Below are positions 51,770 through 61,828 of a stretch of 64,000 bases of DNA, one piece after another; position 1 is the first letter of the stretch; the number at the start of each line of letters is the position of its first letter. The DNA is taken from NCBI GenBank assembly GCA_017621205.1, contig JAGATQ010000031.1, positions 16,166 to 80,165 on the forward strand, written 5' to 3'. The notes beneath the pieces are model-generated. The model had not been told where the DNA came from and did no database searches. It was given only the letters and a program-made list of their open reading frames with translations. The DNA comes from Lachnospira sp. (lineage in GTDB: Bacteria; Bacillota; Clostridia; Lachnospirales; Lachnospiraceae). Made by a program: the position numbers and the translations under genes.

Positions 51770-54700
51770 TTATGCTTCCTTCAAATTCTTCTCCGCTGTA
51801 GACAGCATCAGCTTAATCCGGTTCAACTGATTGACCTCGGATGCTCCCGGGTCATAATCTACCGCAACGATATTCGCCTCTGGATGTTCCCGTCTAAGCT
51901 TTTTAATAACGCCCTTACCAACGACATGGTTCGGCAGACAGGCAAATGGCTGACAGCATACGATATTCGGTGCGCCACTCTTAATCAGCTCCAGCATTTC
52001 TCCGGTTAGGAACCAGCCCTCACCGGTCATATTACCGCCGGAAACATAGTCCTTGGCATAATCGGCAAGCTCCGCAATATGAGCGGGTGCATCAAAGTGC
52101 TTACTTGCTTTTAGTGCTTCTCTGGCAGGCTTTCGAAACATCTCGATTCCCTTCATGCCAAGGTTATTTACCCAAGGATTTTTCCTTCCCAATACCTCAT
52201 GTTTAAAGTTGGCATTGTAGAGACAGTACAGTAAGAAATCCATCAAATCCGGCATCACTGCCTCAGCTCCCTCAGCTTCCAACAATTTTACCAGATGATT
52301 GTTGGCAGATGGCAAAAACTTCACAAGAATTTCTCCTACAATGCCTACCCTCGGTTTTGACTCTCCACTGATAGGAAGATTGTCAAATTCCTCAACGATA
52401 GCATGACAGTTCTTTTTAAATTTGCCCCATTTTGCCCCGGCTTTAATATCTTCAATACATATTTTTTTCCATTTTTCATGCAGTGCATCTGCAGAGCCTG
52501 GCTCCATCTCGTATGGACGCATACGGTAGAGGACACGCATAAACAAATCACCATAAACAATTGCCTGAAGAGCCGCATTTCCAAGCTTCGCCGTAATGTT
52601 AAAGCCCGGATTTTTTTCGATTCCCGCACTAAAGGAGATAACCGGAATCTGTGGATGTCCAGCTTTTTCTAAAGCACGGCGGATAAATCCAACGTAATTG
52701 GTTGCACGACAACCGCCTCCCGTCTGACTCATTAATATCGCGGTTTTATTGAGGTCATATTCGCCGGACTCCAATGCCTTCATAATCTGTCCCACCACAA
52801 TAAGGGAAGGGTAGCAGGCATCATTATTTACATATTTTAATCCGATGTCCACAGCCGCTTTATCGGAATCTGGAAGCTCCACCAGATTAATTCCTGCATA
52901 GTGAAATGCCTCCGCCAGAATATCAAAATGAATCGGTGTCATCTGCGGGCAGATAATCGTGTAATCCTTTGCCATTTCCTTTGTAAATACGACACGGTTA
53001 TAGGCAGAGGAGACAATATGCTTTTCTACCTTGTGGCGTTGACGCACCTTTACCGCACTGATTAGAGAACGGATTCGGATTCGTGCCGCACCGAGGTTAT
53101 TCACTTCGTCTATTTTTAGTACCGTATAGATTCTTCCGGAATTGCTCAGAATATCATTCACTGCATCCGTGGTAACTGCATCAAGACCACAGCCAAAGCT
53201 GTTTAACTGAATGACCTCTAAATTGTCAATGGTTTTAGCATAGTTTGCTGCACGGTACAGACGGCTATGATACATCCACTGATCCGATACAATTAACGGA
53301 CGGTCCACCTGCCCCAGATGGGAGATGGAATCCTCCGAAAGTACAGCGATATCATAGGAGGTAATCAGCTCTGGAATACCATGGTTAATCTCCGGGTCCA
53401 CATGGTATGGACGCCCACAAAGGACGATTCCCAATTTTCCTGTTTCCTTGATATAATCTAATGCCCGTTCGCCCTCCTCCTGAATATCCTTACGGCAGGC
53501 ATTGCTTTCTAAAAATGCCTCATCTACCGCCTCATTGATTTCCTTGCGGGGAATATCGTAGCTGTCCTTTAGGGCAAGATAGAGCTGTTCCTTTAGTTTG
53601 TCTGGTGCATCAAAGGGCAGGAAAGGATTCATGAAATTAATATCCTCCGCCTCCAGCTCCTCCATATTATTTTTAATATTTTCCGCATAGGAGGTAACAA
53701 TCGGACAATTGTAATGCTCCCAGGCATCCTTCGTCTCATTCTGTTCATAAGGAATACAAGGATAGAAAATATTCTTGATACCCTGTTTTACCAGCCACAG
53801 TACATGTCCGTGGGCAAGCTTTGCCGGATAACACTCGGATTCACTCGGAATCGATTCAATGCCAAGCTCATAAATCTTTCTTGAGGACATCGGACTAAGC
53901 TTAACTGTAAAGCCTAACCGGCTGAAAAAGGTATACCAGAACGGATAATTCTCATACATATTCAGCACCCTTGGAATACCGATTTCTCCACGGTATGCCA
54001 TATCTGGTGAGAGAGGGGTGTAGCCAAACAAACGCTTTAACTTAAAGGCATAAAGGTTTGGCACATCGCTTTTCTTACGCTGTCCACCGGCACCACGCTC
54101 ACAGCGGTTTCCAGTAATATATTGTCTGCCTCCGGTAAAACGGTTAATGGTCAACAGACAGTTGTTGGCACATTTCTTACAGCGTGCCATCTGGGTTTCA
54201 AATTCCAACTGCTCCACCTGCTTAACATTTAACATGGTGGTAGGTACTGTCTTATCGTACCGCTCTCTGGCGATTAACGCTGCTCCGAAGGCACCCATAA
54301 TACCTGCGATATCCGGGCGAACTGCTTCACAACCGGAGATTGTCTCAAAACTCCTGAGTACGGCGTCGTTATAGAAGGTACCGCCCTGAACAACGATATT
54401 TTCCCCTAAATCCTTCGGGTCGGTCAGCTTAATTACCTTAAGCAGAGCATTTTTGATTACGGAATAAGCAAGACCTGCGGAGATATCTGCAACGGTTGCT
54501 CCCTCCTTCTGTGCCTGCTTTACCTTGGAATTCATAAATACGGTACAGCGGGAACCCAAATCTATCGGATTTTCTGCAAATAATGCCACCTTGGCAAAGT
54601 CCTCAATCTTATAATTCAGAGATTTCGCAAAGGTCTCGATAAAGGAGCCACAACCAGAGGAGCAGGCCTCATTTAACAATACATTGTCAACGACTCCGTT

Positions 54701-55987
54701 TTTAATCTTAATACATTTCATGTCCTGTCCGCCGATATCTAAGATGCAGTCTACGTCCGGCTTAAAAAATGCAGCGGCATAGTAGTGGGCGATGGTTTCT
54801 ACCTCCCCCTCATCTAATAATAGAGCTGCTTTGACGAGATGCTCTCCATATCCGGTGGAACAGCTTCTGACAATTTTGGCACTGTCTGGCAGCTTGGAAA
54901 AGATATCCTTTAAGGCATTCAATGTTGTTTTTAACAGGCTGCCATTATTGTTGCTGTAAAAATCATATAGCAGAGACCCATCCTCACCGATTAACGCAAT
55001 CTTCGTGGTGGTGGAACCCGCATCGATTCCGAGGAAGCAGTCTCCTTCATAGGTAGAAAGGTCGCCACGTCTGACTGCAAAACGGTTGTGCTTCTCCTGG
55101 AATTCCTGATAAGCTGCTTCATTCTCAAAGAGTGGCTGCATACGCTCCACTTCGATATCCAACTCGATACGTTTATCAAATTTATGGATTAATTCTGTCA
55201 GGGAAATCGTAACCTCTGCCTTGGCATTTAAGGCAGCACCTACTGCTGCAAAAAGATGGGAGTGGTCTGGTGCAATAATTTCCTCTTCTGTTAATTTTAG
55301 GGTACGGATAAAGGCTTCCCGCAATTCTGATAGAAAATGAAGCGGACCACCTAAAAATGCTACATTACCCCGAATTGGTTTACCACAGGCAAGACCGGAA
55401 ATGGTCTGATTGACAACCGCCTGAAAGATGGAAGCTGCCAGATTCTCCTTGGTTGCTCCCTCATTAATCAGTGGCTGGATATCTGTCTTAGCAAACACAC
55501 CACAGCGGGCAGCAATCGGATGAATGGTATCATAGGTTTTGGCATATTCATTCAGCCCGGAGGCATCCGTCTGTAACAGGGATGCCATCTGGTCGATAAA
55601 AGAGCCGGTTCCCCCGGCACATACCCCGTTCATACGCTGGTCAATACCATTACTAAAATAGATAATCTTTGCATCCTCACCACCAAGCTCAATGGCAACG
55701 TCGGTGTGAGGGGCATAATCCTTTAATGCGTCAGATACACAGACTACCTCCTGCGAAAATGGGATATCCAGATGGTTGGAAATAGATAATCCACCAGAAC
55801 CGGTAATACTTGGAGAAAGCTTGATATCACCAAGCTCTGTCTGTGCCTTTTCCAATAATTTCTTTAAGGTTTCCTGAATATTGGCATAATGTCTTTTATA
55901 ATCTGAAAAAATAATCTTGTGTGCTTCATCAAGAATTGCTACTTTAACGGTAGTAGAACCGATATCAATACCTAGTGTATGCTTCAT
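51770..55987 (-). CDS. Giant fused acyl-CoA dehydratase activase / HgdB-like protein
   Basis: 1405 residues. Two ASKHA ATPase domains of the BcrA/BadF/HgdC type lie in tandem: [13 protein letters not shown] at the start and [15 protein letters not shown] near residue 320. Each has its iron-sulfur cysteine motifs (AGGTGSF with ARCGVFA, and SSGCGSF with GSRCTVF). A short cysteine cluster CKKCANNC follows near residue 610, then a DUF2229-type region and an HgdB/dehydratase-subunit-like C-terminal half. Homologues drive electrons by ATP hydrolysis into radical 2-hydroxyacyl-CoA dehydratases. The partner and substrate of the fused form are unknown. Promoter at 56029-56057. Confidence 0.88.
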   Translation of the reverse strand: MKHTLGIDIGSTTVKVAILDEAHKIIFSDYKRHYANIQETLKKLLEKAQTELGDIKLSPSITGSGGLSISNHLDIPFSQEVVCVSDALKDYAPHTDVAIELGGEDAKIIYFSNGIDQRMNGVCAGGTGSFIDQMASLLQTDASGLNEYAKTYDTIHPIAARCGVFAKTDIQPLINEGATKENLAASIFQAVVNQTISGLACGKPIRGNVAFLGGPLHFLSELREAFIRTLKLTEEEIIAPDHSHLFAAVGAALNAKAEVTISLTELIHKFDKRIELDIEVERMQPLFENEAAYQEFQEKHNRFAVRRGDLSTYEGDCFLGIDAGSTTTKIALIGEDGSLLYDFYSNNNGSLLKTTLNALKDIFSKLPDSAKIVRSCSTGYGEHLVKAALLLDEGEVETIAHYYAAAFFKPDVDCILDIGGQDMKCIKIKNGVVDNVLLNEACSSGCGSFIETFAKSLNYKIEDFAKVALFAENPIDLGSRCTVFMNSKVKQAQKEGATVADISAGLAYSVIKNALLKVIKLTDPKDLGENIVVQGGTFYNDAVLRSFETISGCEAVRPDIAGIMGAFGAALIARERYDKTVPTTMLNVKQVEQLEFETQMARCKKCANNCLLTINRFTGGRQYITGNRCERGAGGQRKKSDVPNLYAFKLKRLFGYTPLSPDMAYRGEIGIPRVLNMYENYPFWYTFFSRLGFTVKLSPMSSRKIYELGIESIPSESECYPAKLAHGHVLWLVKQGIKNIFYPCIPYEQNETKDAWEHYNCPIVTSYAENIKNNMEELEAEDINFMNPFLPFDAPDKLKEQLYLALKDSYDIPRKEINEAVDEAFLESNACRKDIQEEGERALDYIKETGKLGIVLCGRPYHVDPEINHGIPELITSYDIAVLSEDSISHLGQVDRPLIVSDQWMYHSRLYRAANYAKTIDNLEVIQLNSFGCGLDAVTTDAVNDILSNSGRIYTVLKIDEVNNLGAARIRIRSLISAVKVRQRHKVEKHIVSSAYNRVVFTKEMAKDYTIICPQMTPIHFDILAEAFHYAGINLVELPDSDKAAVDIGLKYVNNDACYPSLIVVGQIMKALESGEYDLNKTAILMSQTGGGCRATNYVGFIRRALEKAGHPQIPVISFSAGIEKNPGFNITAKLGNAALQAIVYGDLFMRVLYRMRPYEMEPGSADALHEKWKKICIEDIKAGAKWGKFKKNCHAIVEEFDNLPISGESKPRVGIVGEILVKFLPSANNHLVKLLEAEGAEAVMPDLMDFLLYCLYNANFKHEVLGRKNPWVNNLGMKGIEMFRKPAREALKASKHFDAPAHIAELADYAKDYVSGGNMTGEGWFLTGEMLELIKSGAPNIVCCQPFACLPNHVVGKGVIKKLRREHPEANIVAVDYDPGASEVNQLNRIKLMLSTAEKNLKEA

Positions 55988-56028
55988 AACAAACTCTCTC
56001 TTTCTTATGGTATAGAAATTGCCTACTT

Positions 56029-56057
56029 ATTATATAGGATATGATGAGAAAACACAA
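56029..56057 (-). promoter_or_regulatory. Promoter of the minus-strand activase gene
   Basis: On the minus strand: TTGTGT at 56057-56052, 17-base spacer, perfect TATAAT at 56034-56029, about 42 bases before the ATG. Confidence 0.75.
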
Positions 56058-56107
56058 GAAAGCATCTTCACAAACTTGTTGTTAATATTTGCATAAAATT
56101 AAGCGGT

Positions 56108-56848
56108 TTGCCGAAAAAACAAGGTAACTTTAAGGAAATGGTGAATAACATAAAAGGAAAGAAGCATTTAGGAGTTTTCAATATGGTTGAAGGCTTTCAT
56201 GAGTATTTTAAGATGAAAGAGGAGATGGATAAAGTTGTTCAGGAACAGGAGCGTATGGTAGAAAAGGTACAGACGGAGCAGATAGGGGAAGAAGAGGGAA
56301 ATAGAATAATGCCGCCAAGACCGGAACCGCCAATGGGAGGACCGATGCCGCCAAGACCGGAGCCGCCGATGGGTGGACCGAGACCGCCAAGACCAGAGCC
56401 ACCGATGGGTGGGCCAATGCCACCAAGACCGGAGCCGCCGATGGGTGGACCAATGCCGCCGAGACCAGAGCCACCGATGGGAGGGCCGAGACCACCGAGG
56501 CCGGGGAGACCTATGCGTTGCAGTGCGGTTCATGTTATTAAGGAAGGGGATACGTTATATAAGATTTCCCGTATGCATAATTTAAAGGTGGTGGATTTGC
56601 TGCTGGCAAATCCGTATGTCAATGTATATAATCTGCAAATCGGTGATGAAATCTGTATACCGATAAAGCCGGTACCGTATGCGGATAATCATGTACCATA
56701 TATTATCCGGGAAGAGGATACCCTAGGTTCCGTACTGGAAAAAAGCGATTTGACCTTTGAAGAGCTTGCGGAATATAATCCTTTTGTAAAAGAGATGTCT
56801 CTGCCTGCCAATAATGTAATCTTCCTGCCCGGTAAAGAAGAGAATTAA
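56108..56848 (+). CDS. LysM-domain protein with proline-rich repeats
   Basis: 246 residues without a signal peptide. A basic/helical N-terminal part (about 1-65) is followed by five to six PPRPEPPMGGP repeats (about 68-135), then a LysM domain (VIKEGDTLYKISRMHNLKVVDLLLANPYVN) and a second, weaker one (YIIREEDTLGSVLEKSDLTFEELAEYN). LysM binds peptidoglycan or chitin-like glycans; the absence of an export signal suggests a spore coat or cortex protein loaded from the mother cell, by analogy with SafA-type proteins (inference). The TTG start at 56108 lacks a good ribosome site; ATG 56138 or GTG 56141 are alternatives. Confidence 0.75.
   Translation: MPKKQGNFKEMVNNIKGKKHLGVFNMVEGFHEYFKMKEEMDKVVQEQERMVEKVQTEQIGEEEGNRIMPPRPEPPMGGPMPPRPEPPMGGPRPPRPEPPMGGPMPPRPEPPMGGPMPPRPEPPMGGPRPPRPGRPMRCSAVHVIKEGDTLYKISRMHNLKVVDLLLANPYVNVYNLQIGDEICIPIKPVPYADNHVPYIIREEDTLGSVLEKSDLTFEELAEYNPFVKEMSLPANNVIFLPGKEEN
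56311..56508 (+). repeat. 33-base coding tandem repeats (proline-rich)
   Basis: About six imperfect 33-base units, each encoding an 11-residue PPRPEPPMGGP-type repeat with M or R alternating in the linker position. They are GC-rich in an AT-rich region, so copy-number change by slippage is likely. Confidence 0.85.
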
Positions 56849-56867
56849 AAGAGTTAATAAGAAAAAG

Positions 56868-56902
56868 AAAGGGGGTTTTTATCGAAAAAATCCCCTTTTA
56901 TT
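56868..56902 (+). terminator. Terminator of the LysM gene
   Basis: AAAGGGGGTTTTT at 56868-56880 pairs with the AAAAATCCCCTTT that begins at 56886 (one G-T), followed by TATTTG. Confidence 0.75.
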
Positions 56903-56970
56903 TGTTTGACATTCGAGGTGTTCTTCTCTATAATATATTTTGAGATATTTTTGCAAAGAAGGTGCTAAAG

Positions 56971-57906
56971 ATGATACAGATTTTTCGGACATTAGATGAC
57001 GGAATCCACCAGATTAATGAGATTCAGGAAGGCTGCTGGGTGGCACTGACAGCACCGTCCCCTACGGAGTTAAAGGAGATTTCTGATATATACCGAATTG
57101 ATATTGACCACTTACAGGCGCCTTTGGATGAGGAGGAGCGTTCCCGTATCGAGGTGGAAGATAATTATACGATGATTATCGTGGATATTCCGATGACAGA
57201 GGAGCGTAAGGGGAAGGAGTATTTTGTTACCATTCCCTGTGGTATTATTATTGCGGAGGATTTGATTTTTACGATTTGTCTGATTGATACTCCTGTACTA
57301 TCCGTATTTATGGATGGTCGTATTCGCAATTTTTTCACCTTCAAGAAAACCAGATTTATTTTACAGATATTGTACCGCAATGCTTCTATGTATCTACAGT
57401 ATCTGCGTTATATTGACAAGAAAAGTGAGGAAGTAGAACAGAAGCTGCATATTTCCCAGAAGAATGAAGAGCTTGTTGATTTTTTAGAGCTTGAAAAGTC
57501 ACTGGTATACTTTACAACCTCCCTTCGTTCCAATGAAATCGTGTTGGAGAAGATGCTTAAGATTGAACAGATTAAGAAGTATCCGGAGGATGAGGATTTG
57601 CTGGAGGATGTCATCATCGAGAACAAGCAGGCGATTGAGATGGCGAATATTTATAGTGGCATTTTAAATAGTACCATGGATGCTTACTCCAGTATTATTT
57701 CCAACAATATGAATATTTCCATGAAATTTCTTGCGGTACTTACCATTGTAATGAGTGTTCCTACGATGCTGGCAAGCTTTGCAGGAATGAATGTACAAGG
57801 AGTTCCCTTTTCTGAAAGCCCTTACGGTTTCTGGATTATGGTTGTATGTGGAATTGGTATTGCAGTAGTAATTGGACTAATTATGCACCGAAAAAAGATG
57901 TTTTAG
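56971..57906 (+). CDS. CorA-family divalent cation transporter
   Basis: 311-residue magnesium or cobalt channel. A large cytosolic N-terminal domain with long helices is followed by two C-terminal membrane helices (about 250-270 and 283-303). The selectivity motif GMN is present in FAGMNVQGVPFSESPYGFW. ATG at 56971 is preferred to the in-frame GTG at 56962 because AAGAAGGTG lies at 56956-56964. The rhomboid-like gene begins 37 bases after the stop, without a terminator, so the two may be cotranscribed. Confidence 0.92.
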   Translation: MIQIFRTLDDGIHQINEIQEGCWVALTAPSPTELKEISDIYRIDIDHLQAPLDEEERSRIEVEDNYTMIIVDIPMTEERKGKEYFVTIPCGIIIAEDLIFTICLIDTPVLSVFMDGRIRNFFTFKKTRFILQILYRNASMYLQYLRYIDKKSEEVEQKLHISQKNEELVDFLELEKSLVYFTTSLRSNEIVLEKMLKIEQIKKYPEDEDLLEDVIIENKQAIEMANIYSGILNSTMDAYSSIISNNMNISMKFLAVLTIVMSVPTMLASFAGMNVQGVPFSESPYGFWIMVVCGIGIAVVIGLIMHRKKMF

Positions 57907-57943
57907 TATTTTTGCACTCTGGAAAGGAAGCGTTTTATAATTT

Positions 57944-58816
57944 ATGGGTAAGAAAAACGGCAATTTATTATATAACCTGGAACGTAAATGGGGGCGTTAT
58001 GCAATCCCGAATCTCACGATGTATATGATTGGCTTTTATGTGGTGGGATTAATTTTGATTGTTTTAACGAATGGACAGGCGTATGCAACCCTTTGTCTCG
58101 AGATGAACTCTGTGTTTCACGGACAGGTGTGGAGACTGATTTCTTTTCTGTTAATCCCTCCCAGTACAAGCATTCTTGTCTTTATTACATTGATTTTTTA
58201 TGCATCCATTGGGCGGACCCTGGAACAGGCATGGGGAACCTTTTATTATAATGTTTACATTTTTTCCGGTATTATCTTTACCATTTTGGGCAATGTTTTA
58301 GCATATATTATTGTCTGGCTGACCAGTGGACCGACGCTGATGATTGGTACGAACTACTATTTACTTTTATCGATGTTTCTGGCATTTGCCATGCTGTTTC
58401 CGGATATGCAGGTGCTTTTAATGTTTATTATTCCTATCAAGGTTAAATGGATGGCGTATGCTTACTATGCGGTAATGGCATATCAAATCTACGAATGCCT
58501 GTTAGCAATTCGGGGAGGGGATACCAGTGCGTGGGGGACGGTGGTTTCCATTGTGATGTCACTGATGAACTTCTTTATTTTCTATTACCTGACGAAGCGT
58601 CGGACGCAGCCTTCCTTCAAACAGAAAAGAAAGAGGCAGGCATATAAAAAGAAGGTGAAGCAGGTTCGTCCGCAGGGAATTTCCACACATCGTTGCAGCG
58701 TGTGCGGTGCTACCAGCGACGAACATCCGGAGCTTGAATTTCGGTTCTGCTCTAAGTGTAATGGTAACTATGAATATTGCCAGAATCACTTATTTACACA
58801 TGAACATGTAAAATAA
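57944..58816 (+). CDS. Rhomboid-like membrane protein lacking protease residues, with zinc-ribbon tail
   Basis: 290 residues with about six membrane helices. FHGQVWRLISFLLIPPS, YASIGRTLEQAWGTFYYNVY and LFPDMQVLLMFIIPIKVKWMAY follow the rhomboid/Derlin layout. However, the position of the GxSG nucleophile reads GTNYYLLLSM, with no GxSG, and no catalytic His is obvious in helix 6. It is therefore probably a pseudoprotease. The C-terminal tail is basic and ends in a four-cysteine ribbon (CSVCG...CSKC) with nearby His. Function is unknown. GGAAG lies upstream of the ATG; CorA precedes it. Confidence 0.78.
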   Translation: MGKKNGNLLYNLERKWGRYAIPNLTMYMIGFYVVGLILIVLTNGQAYATLCLEMNSVFHGQVWRLISFLLIPPSTSILVFITLIFYASIGRTLEQAWGTFYYNVYIFSGIIFTILGNVLAYIIVWLTSGPTLMIGTNYYLLLSMFLAFAMLFPDMQVLLMFIIPIKVKWMAYAYYAVMAYQIYECLLAIRGGDTSAWGTVVSIVMSLMNFFIFYYLTKRRTQPSFKQKRKRQAYKKKVKQVRPQGISTHRCSVCGATSDEHPELEFRFCSKCNGNYEYCQNHLFTHEHVK

Positions 58817-58818
58817 AT

Positions 58819-58985
58819 GATGCCAGGGTCAAAAGGTCAAAATGCTGTTCATGCTTGCATGATAAGGCATTTGAACTTGGGACCCGCCAAACATGAGAAA
58901 GAAGCAATTTACGCAGTAAATTAGCGGATTTCGAATGTTTGCAGGATTGCAGGAGTTGTGAAACAACGAAGCAATCCGTGGCATC
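58819..58985 (+). other. Compact four-helix structured element, candidate RNA
   Basis: P1 closes the unit: GATGCCA at 58819-58825 with TGGCATC at 58979-58985 (perfect). P2: 58826-58885, GGGTC/GACCC at the base, TCAAAATGC/GCATTTGA inside and CATGC-TT-GCATG at the tip. P3: CAAACAT at 58888-58894 with ATGTTTG at 58935-58941, tip AATTTAC-GCA-GTAAATT (58906-58922). P4: GGATTGC at 58944-58950 with GCAATCC at 58971-58977, tip GTTGT-GAA-ACAAC. Only 0-2 bases separate adjacent helices, as in a four-way junction. It lies in the 236-base gap between the rhomboid-like gene and pyk. No known RNA family recognised; a palindromic mobile repeat is the alternative. Confidence 0.65.
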
Positions 58986-59052
58986 AGTTGGGGGCAAAAT
59001 ACTTTTTGACCACAACATCATAAACTATAATAATATCAGAAAGGAAGCCAAT

Positions 59053-60468
59053 ATGAAAAAAACAAAAATTATCTGTACCATGGGACCCAATACAATTGAC
59101 CGGGAATGTCTAAAGCAGCTTGCCTTAAATGGAATGAATATTGCGAGACTGAATTTTTCCCACAATGAGTATGACTATCAGGAAAAATTGATTAATTTGA
59201 TTAAGGATGTACGGGAAGAGCTTAATCTGCCAATTGCGATTCTTCTTGATACGAAGGGACCGGAGATTCGTGTGGGCAAATTAAAGAATGATAAAATCAC
59301 CCTGGTGGAGGGAACAGAGGTTACTCTGACAACCATGGAGGTAGAGGGAGATGAAGCACTGATTCCCATTACCTATCAGGACTTGCCTAAGGATGTGACA
59401 GAGGGTAACCACATCCTGATGGATGACGGTCTGCTAGAGCTTGTTGTGAAAGCCTGTACGGATACAACAATTATCTGTAGTGTGCTGGCTGGCGGGGAGC
59501 TTTCTTCCAAGAAGGGGGTTAATGTCCCCAATGTCCGGGTTAATCTTCCTGCTATTACGGAGAAGGATAAGGAAGACATTGCTTTTGGTATTGAACATGA
59601 TATAGATTTCATCGCTGCTTCCTTTGTGAGAAATGCAGAAGCAATTACTGAGATTAAGAAGATTTTAAAGGCACACCATGCGGAGGATATCAGTGTTATT
59701 GCTAAGATTGAGAACCGTGAGGGTGTAGACAATATGGACGAGATTCTAGCTGAGGCAGATGGAATTATGGTTGCCAGAGGAGACCTTGGTGTGGAGATTC
59801 CGGCACAGGAGGTTCCCTTTGTCCAGAAGGAGTTAATCCAGAAGTGTAACCGTGCCTATAAGCCGGTAATTACCGCAACTCAGATGTTAGATTCCATGAT
59901 GCGCAATCCCCGCCCGACCAGAGCGGAGGTTACCGATGTGGCAAATGCGATTTATGATGGCACGGATGCGATTATGCTTTCCGGTGAAACTGCTGTCGGC
60001 AAATATCCTGTAGATTCCGTAAAAATGATGGCGGAGATTGCAGAGGCTACAGAGGAGCATCTTAACTACGAGCTTCATATGAAGAAAAAGAAAATGAAAC
60101 AGAACATGGATGTCTCCAATGCCGTAGCCTTTTCTTCCGTGGCGACTGCTTCCAATGTGGGTGCCAAATATATTTTAGCATCCAGTATTTCCGGGGGAAC
60201 AGCGAGAGTGGTTAGTAAGTACCGTCCAGAGTGCCATATTATTGGATTGTCACCGGTGGAGAAAACACTTCGCAAGATGCAGATATTCTGGGGTGTAACA
60301 CCGATGCGAACTAAGCATGTAGCTCATACGGATGAAATTCTTACTCTGGCGATTGATACGGTAAAGGATGCAAAGCTTGTAAAGGATGGGGATGTGGTAG
60401 TGGTTACTGCCGGAAGCGTGTATGGTGACCATGCTGTTACCAGTATGATGAAGGTATTTATTATTTAG
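59053..60468 (+). CDS. pyk: Pyruvate kinase
   Basis: Final glycolytic enzyme, transferring phosphate from phosphoenolpyruvate to ADP. The 471 residues are the short form without the extra C-terminal PEP-utiliser domain. Landmarks: KIICTMGPNT, MNIARLNFSHNEY, LDTKGPEIRVG, IAKIENREGVDN, MVARGDLGVEIP and TATQMLDSMMRNPRPTRAEVTDVANAIYDGTDA (active-site strand). ATG at 59053 follows AAAGGAAG at 59040-59046; an open frame reaching upstream to 58939 lacks a ribosome site and overlaps the structured element. The gene after it begins 18 bases later. Confidence 0.97.
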   Translation: MKKTKIICTMGPNTIDRECLKQLALNGMNIARLNFSHNEYDYQEKLINLIKDVREELNLPIAILLDTKGPEIRVGKLKNDKITLVEGTEVTLTTMEVEGDEALIPITYQDLPKDVTEGNHILMDDGLLELVVKACTDTTIICSVLAGGELSSKKGVNVPNVRVNLPAITEKDKEDIAFGIEHDIDFIAASFVRNAEAITEIKKILKAHHAEDISVIAKIENREGVDNMDEILAEADGIMVARGDLGVEIPAQEVPFVQKELIQKCNRAYKPVITATQMLDSMMRNPRPTRAEVTDVANAIYDGTDAIMLSGETAVGKYPVDSVKMMAEIAEATEEHLNYELHMKKKKMKQNMDVSNAVAFSSVATASNVGAKYILASSISGGTARVVSKYRPECHIIGLSPVEKTLRKMQIFWGVTPMRTKHVAHTDEILTLAIDTVKDAKLVKDGDVVVVTAGSVYGDHAVTSMMKVFII

Positions 60469-60486
60469 GAAGGTATAAGTTTACTT

Positions 60487-61821
60487 ATGAATGAGAAGCA
60501 ATTATTGCACGAAATGAAAAAAAAGAAGAATCTGGATTCTTATCTGCCAGAATATTGTGAGCGTTTTGCCTCACTATATTACACATATTCGTCTATTCAG
60601 CTTGCATTTTCCTACTATACCTTATTTGAGGTACTGGCGGAAGAGAAAACGCTGTGGGCAGAGGATGTTGTTAGCTCACTAAATGCGTGTCTTATACTGG
60701 AGGGTGAGGATGCAATTGCAAAGCTTCGCGACCTGCGTTTTAAGGTAATGCAGCTGATGGAGGATGTGACTGCCTGTACCGACACCCTCGGTATTTATGA
60801 GCATATTTTTAACCGTGTGGAATACCGGTTCCGGGAAGTAACCGTTCCGGATTTATCGGTGACGGCAACGAGGATACAGCAATTTATCTTTGCGGATAAG
60901 GATACAGTAACGATTAACGAGAAGATTAAAGCTATTATTGCGGAGCTGCCACTTCGAATGACCAAGCAGCGCTTTTTCGATATTTTGACGGATAGTCTTA
61001 GTATTTATAAGGATTCTGATGAAGCAGGAGTGGAAGGATTTTTGTACCAGCTTCGTACTACTGCCGGCTTAAGGGAGGAGTTCCCCGAGATTGCTGGAGC
61101 ATCCGGGATTAAGGAGCTTATCCGGGATTGCCGGGATACGGATTATTCTGCCATTACGCAGGAGACCTACGAGCAGCTTACCTCTCGTCTGAATGAGATA
61201 TCTGACCAGCTTTTGCTGATTGTTAATGTATATATGCAGGTGCAGGAATGCATTAATCATTATTATACAATGCAGCTTTGCAAGCCTTATATTACGGAGC
61301 ATAATCATACCGATGAGACGGCGGTTGCCATGATGGAGCAGATTCGTGACCATTTTGAGGAAGAGTCTTCAGTAGTGCTGGATGGCTGCGACAGCTATCT
61401 TTCCGCTCTTGAGGGAAAGCAGGAGGATATTATGGAACGGGTAATGGGCTTTGAAGCGCTGTTTCCCGATGTACAAGCCTCTTTTGCAGAGGATGCCAGA
61501 GTTCAGGCATTAAATATCTGCTCGCTGTTGGTTTCCTCTAGTATTTTCGTTGATATAGACAGGACAGAACAGTCAAAGCCTGCAACACCAGAGATGATTG
61601 CAAAGGTGACGGATACCCTGATAGAGGAATTTGCAGAATTCTTTAAGCAGCATAGTAAAATGGTAAATAAGGCAGTGATGAGTGCTATTTTGGGGACTGT
61701 CCCGGTCTTTTTCAACAATTCAGAAGAGATTGTGGAGTACATAAGCTATTCCTTGGAGCATTGTAATGATGAGAAGGAGCTCTGCGCTTCGATTGATCTG
61801 ATTAACGAGTATATGGAGTAG
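60487..61821 (+). CDS. All-helical protein of unknown function
   Basis: 444 residues, acidic, no signal or membrane segment; the sequence looks almost entirely helical with regularly spaced leucines and tyrosines. No family recognised. It begins 18 bases after pyk with GGAAGG as ribosome site and is followed after 7 bases by another unknown gene, so pyk-60487-61829 probably form one transcript leading toward the DUF2953-gerW pair. Its role cannot be inferred beyond that context. Confidence 0.7.
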   Translation: MNEKQLLHEMKKKKNLDSYLPEYCERFASLYYTYSSIQLAFSYYTLFEVLAEEKTLWAEDVVSSLNACLILEGEDAIAKLRDLRFKVMQLMEDVTACTDTLGIYEHIFNRVEYRFREVTVPDLSVTATRIQQFIFADKDTVTINEKIKAIIAELPLRMTKQRFFDILTDSLSIYKDSDEAGVEGFLYQLRTTAGLREEFPEIAGASGIKELIRDCRDTDYSAITQETYEQLTSRLNEISDQLLLIVNVYMQVQECINHYYTMQLCKPYITEHNHTDETAVAMMEQIRDHFEEESSVVLDGCDSYLSALEGKQEDIMERVMGFEALFPDVQASFAEDARVQALNICSLLVSSSIFVDIDRTEQSKPATPEMIAKVTDTLIEEFAEFFKQHSKMVNKAVMSAILGTVPVFFNNSEEIVEYISYSLEHCNDEKELCASIDLINEYME

Positions 61822-61828
61822 TGATTCT

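Noticed and set aside
58939..59052. N-terminally extended pyruvate kinase
   Set aside because: The upstream open frame has no ribosome site, overlaps the structured element, and the standard N-terminus MKKTKIICTMGP starts at 59053.
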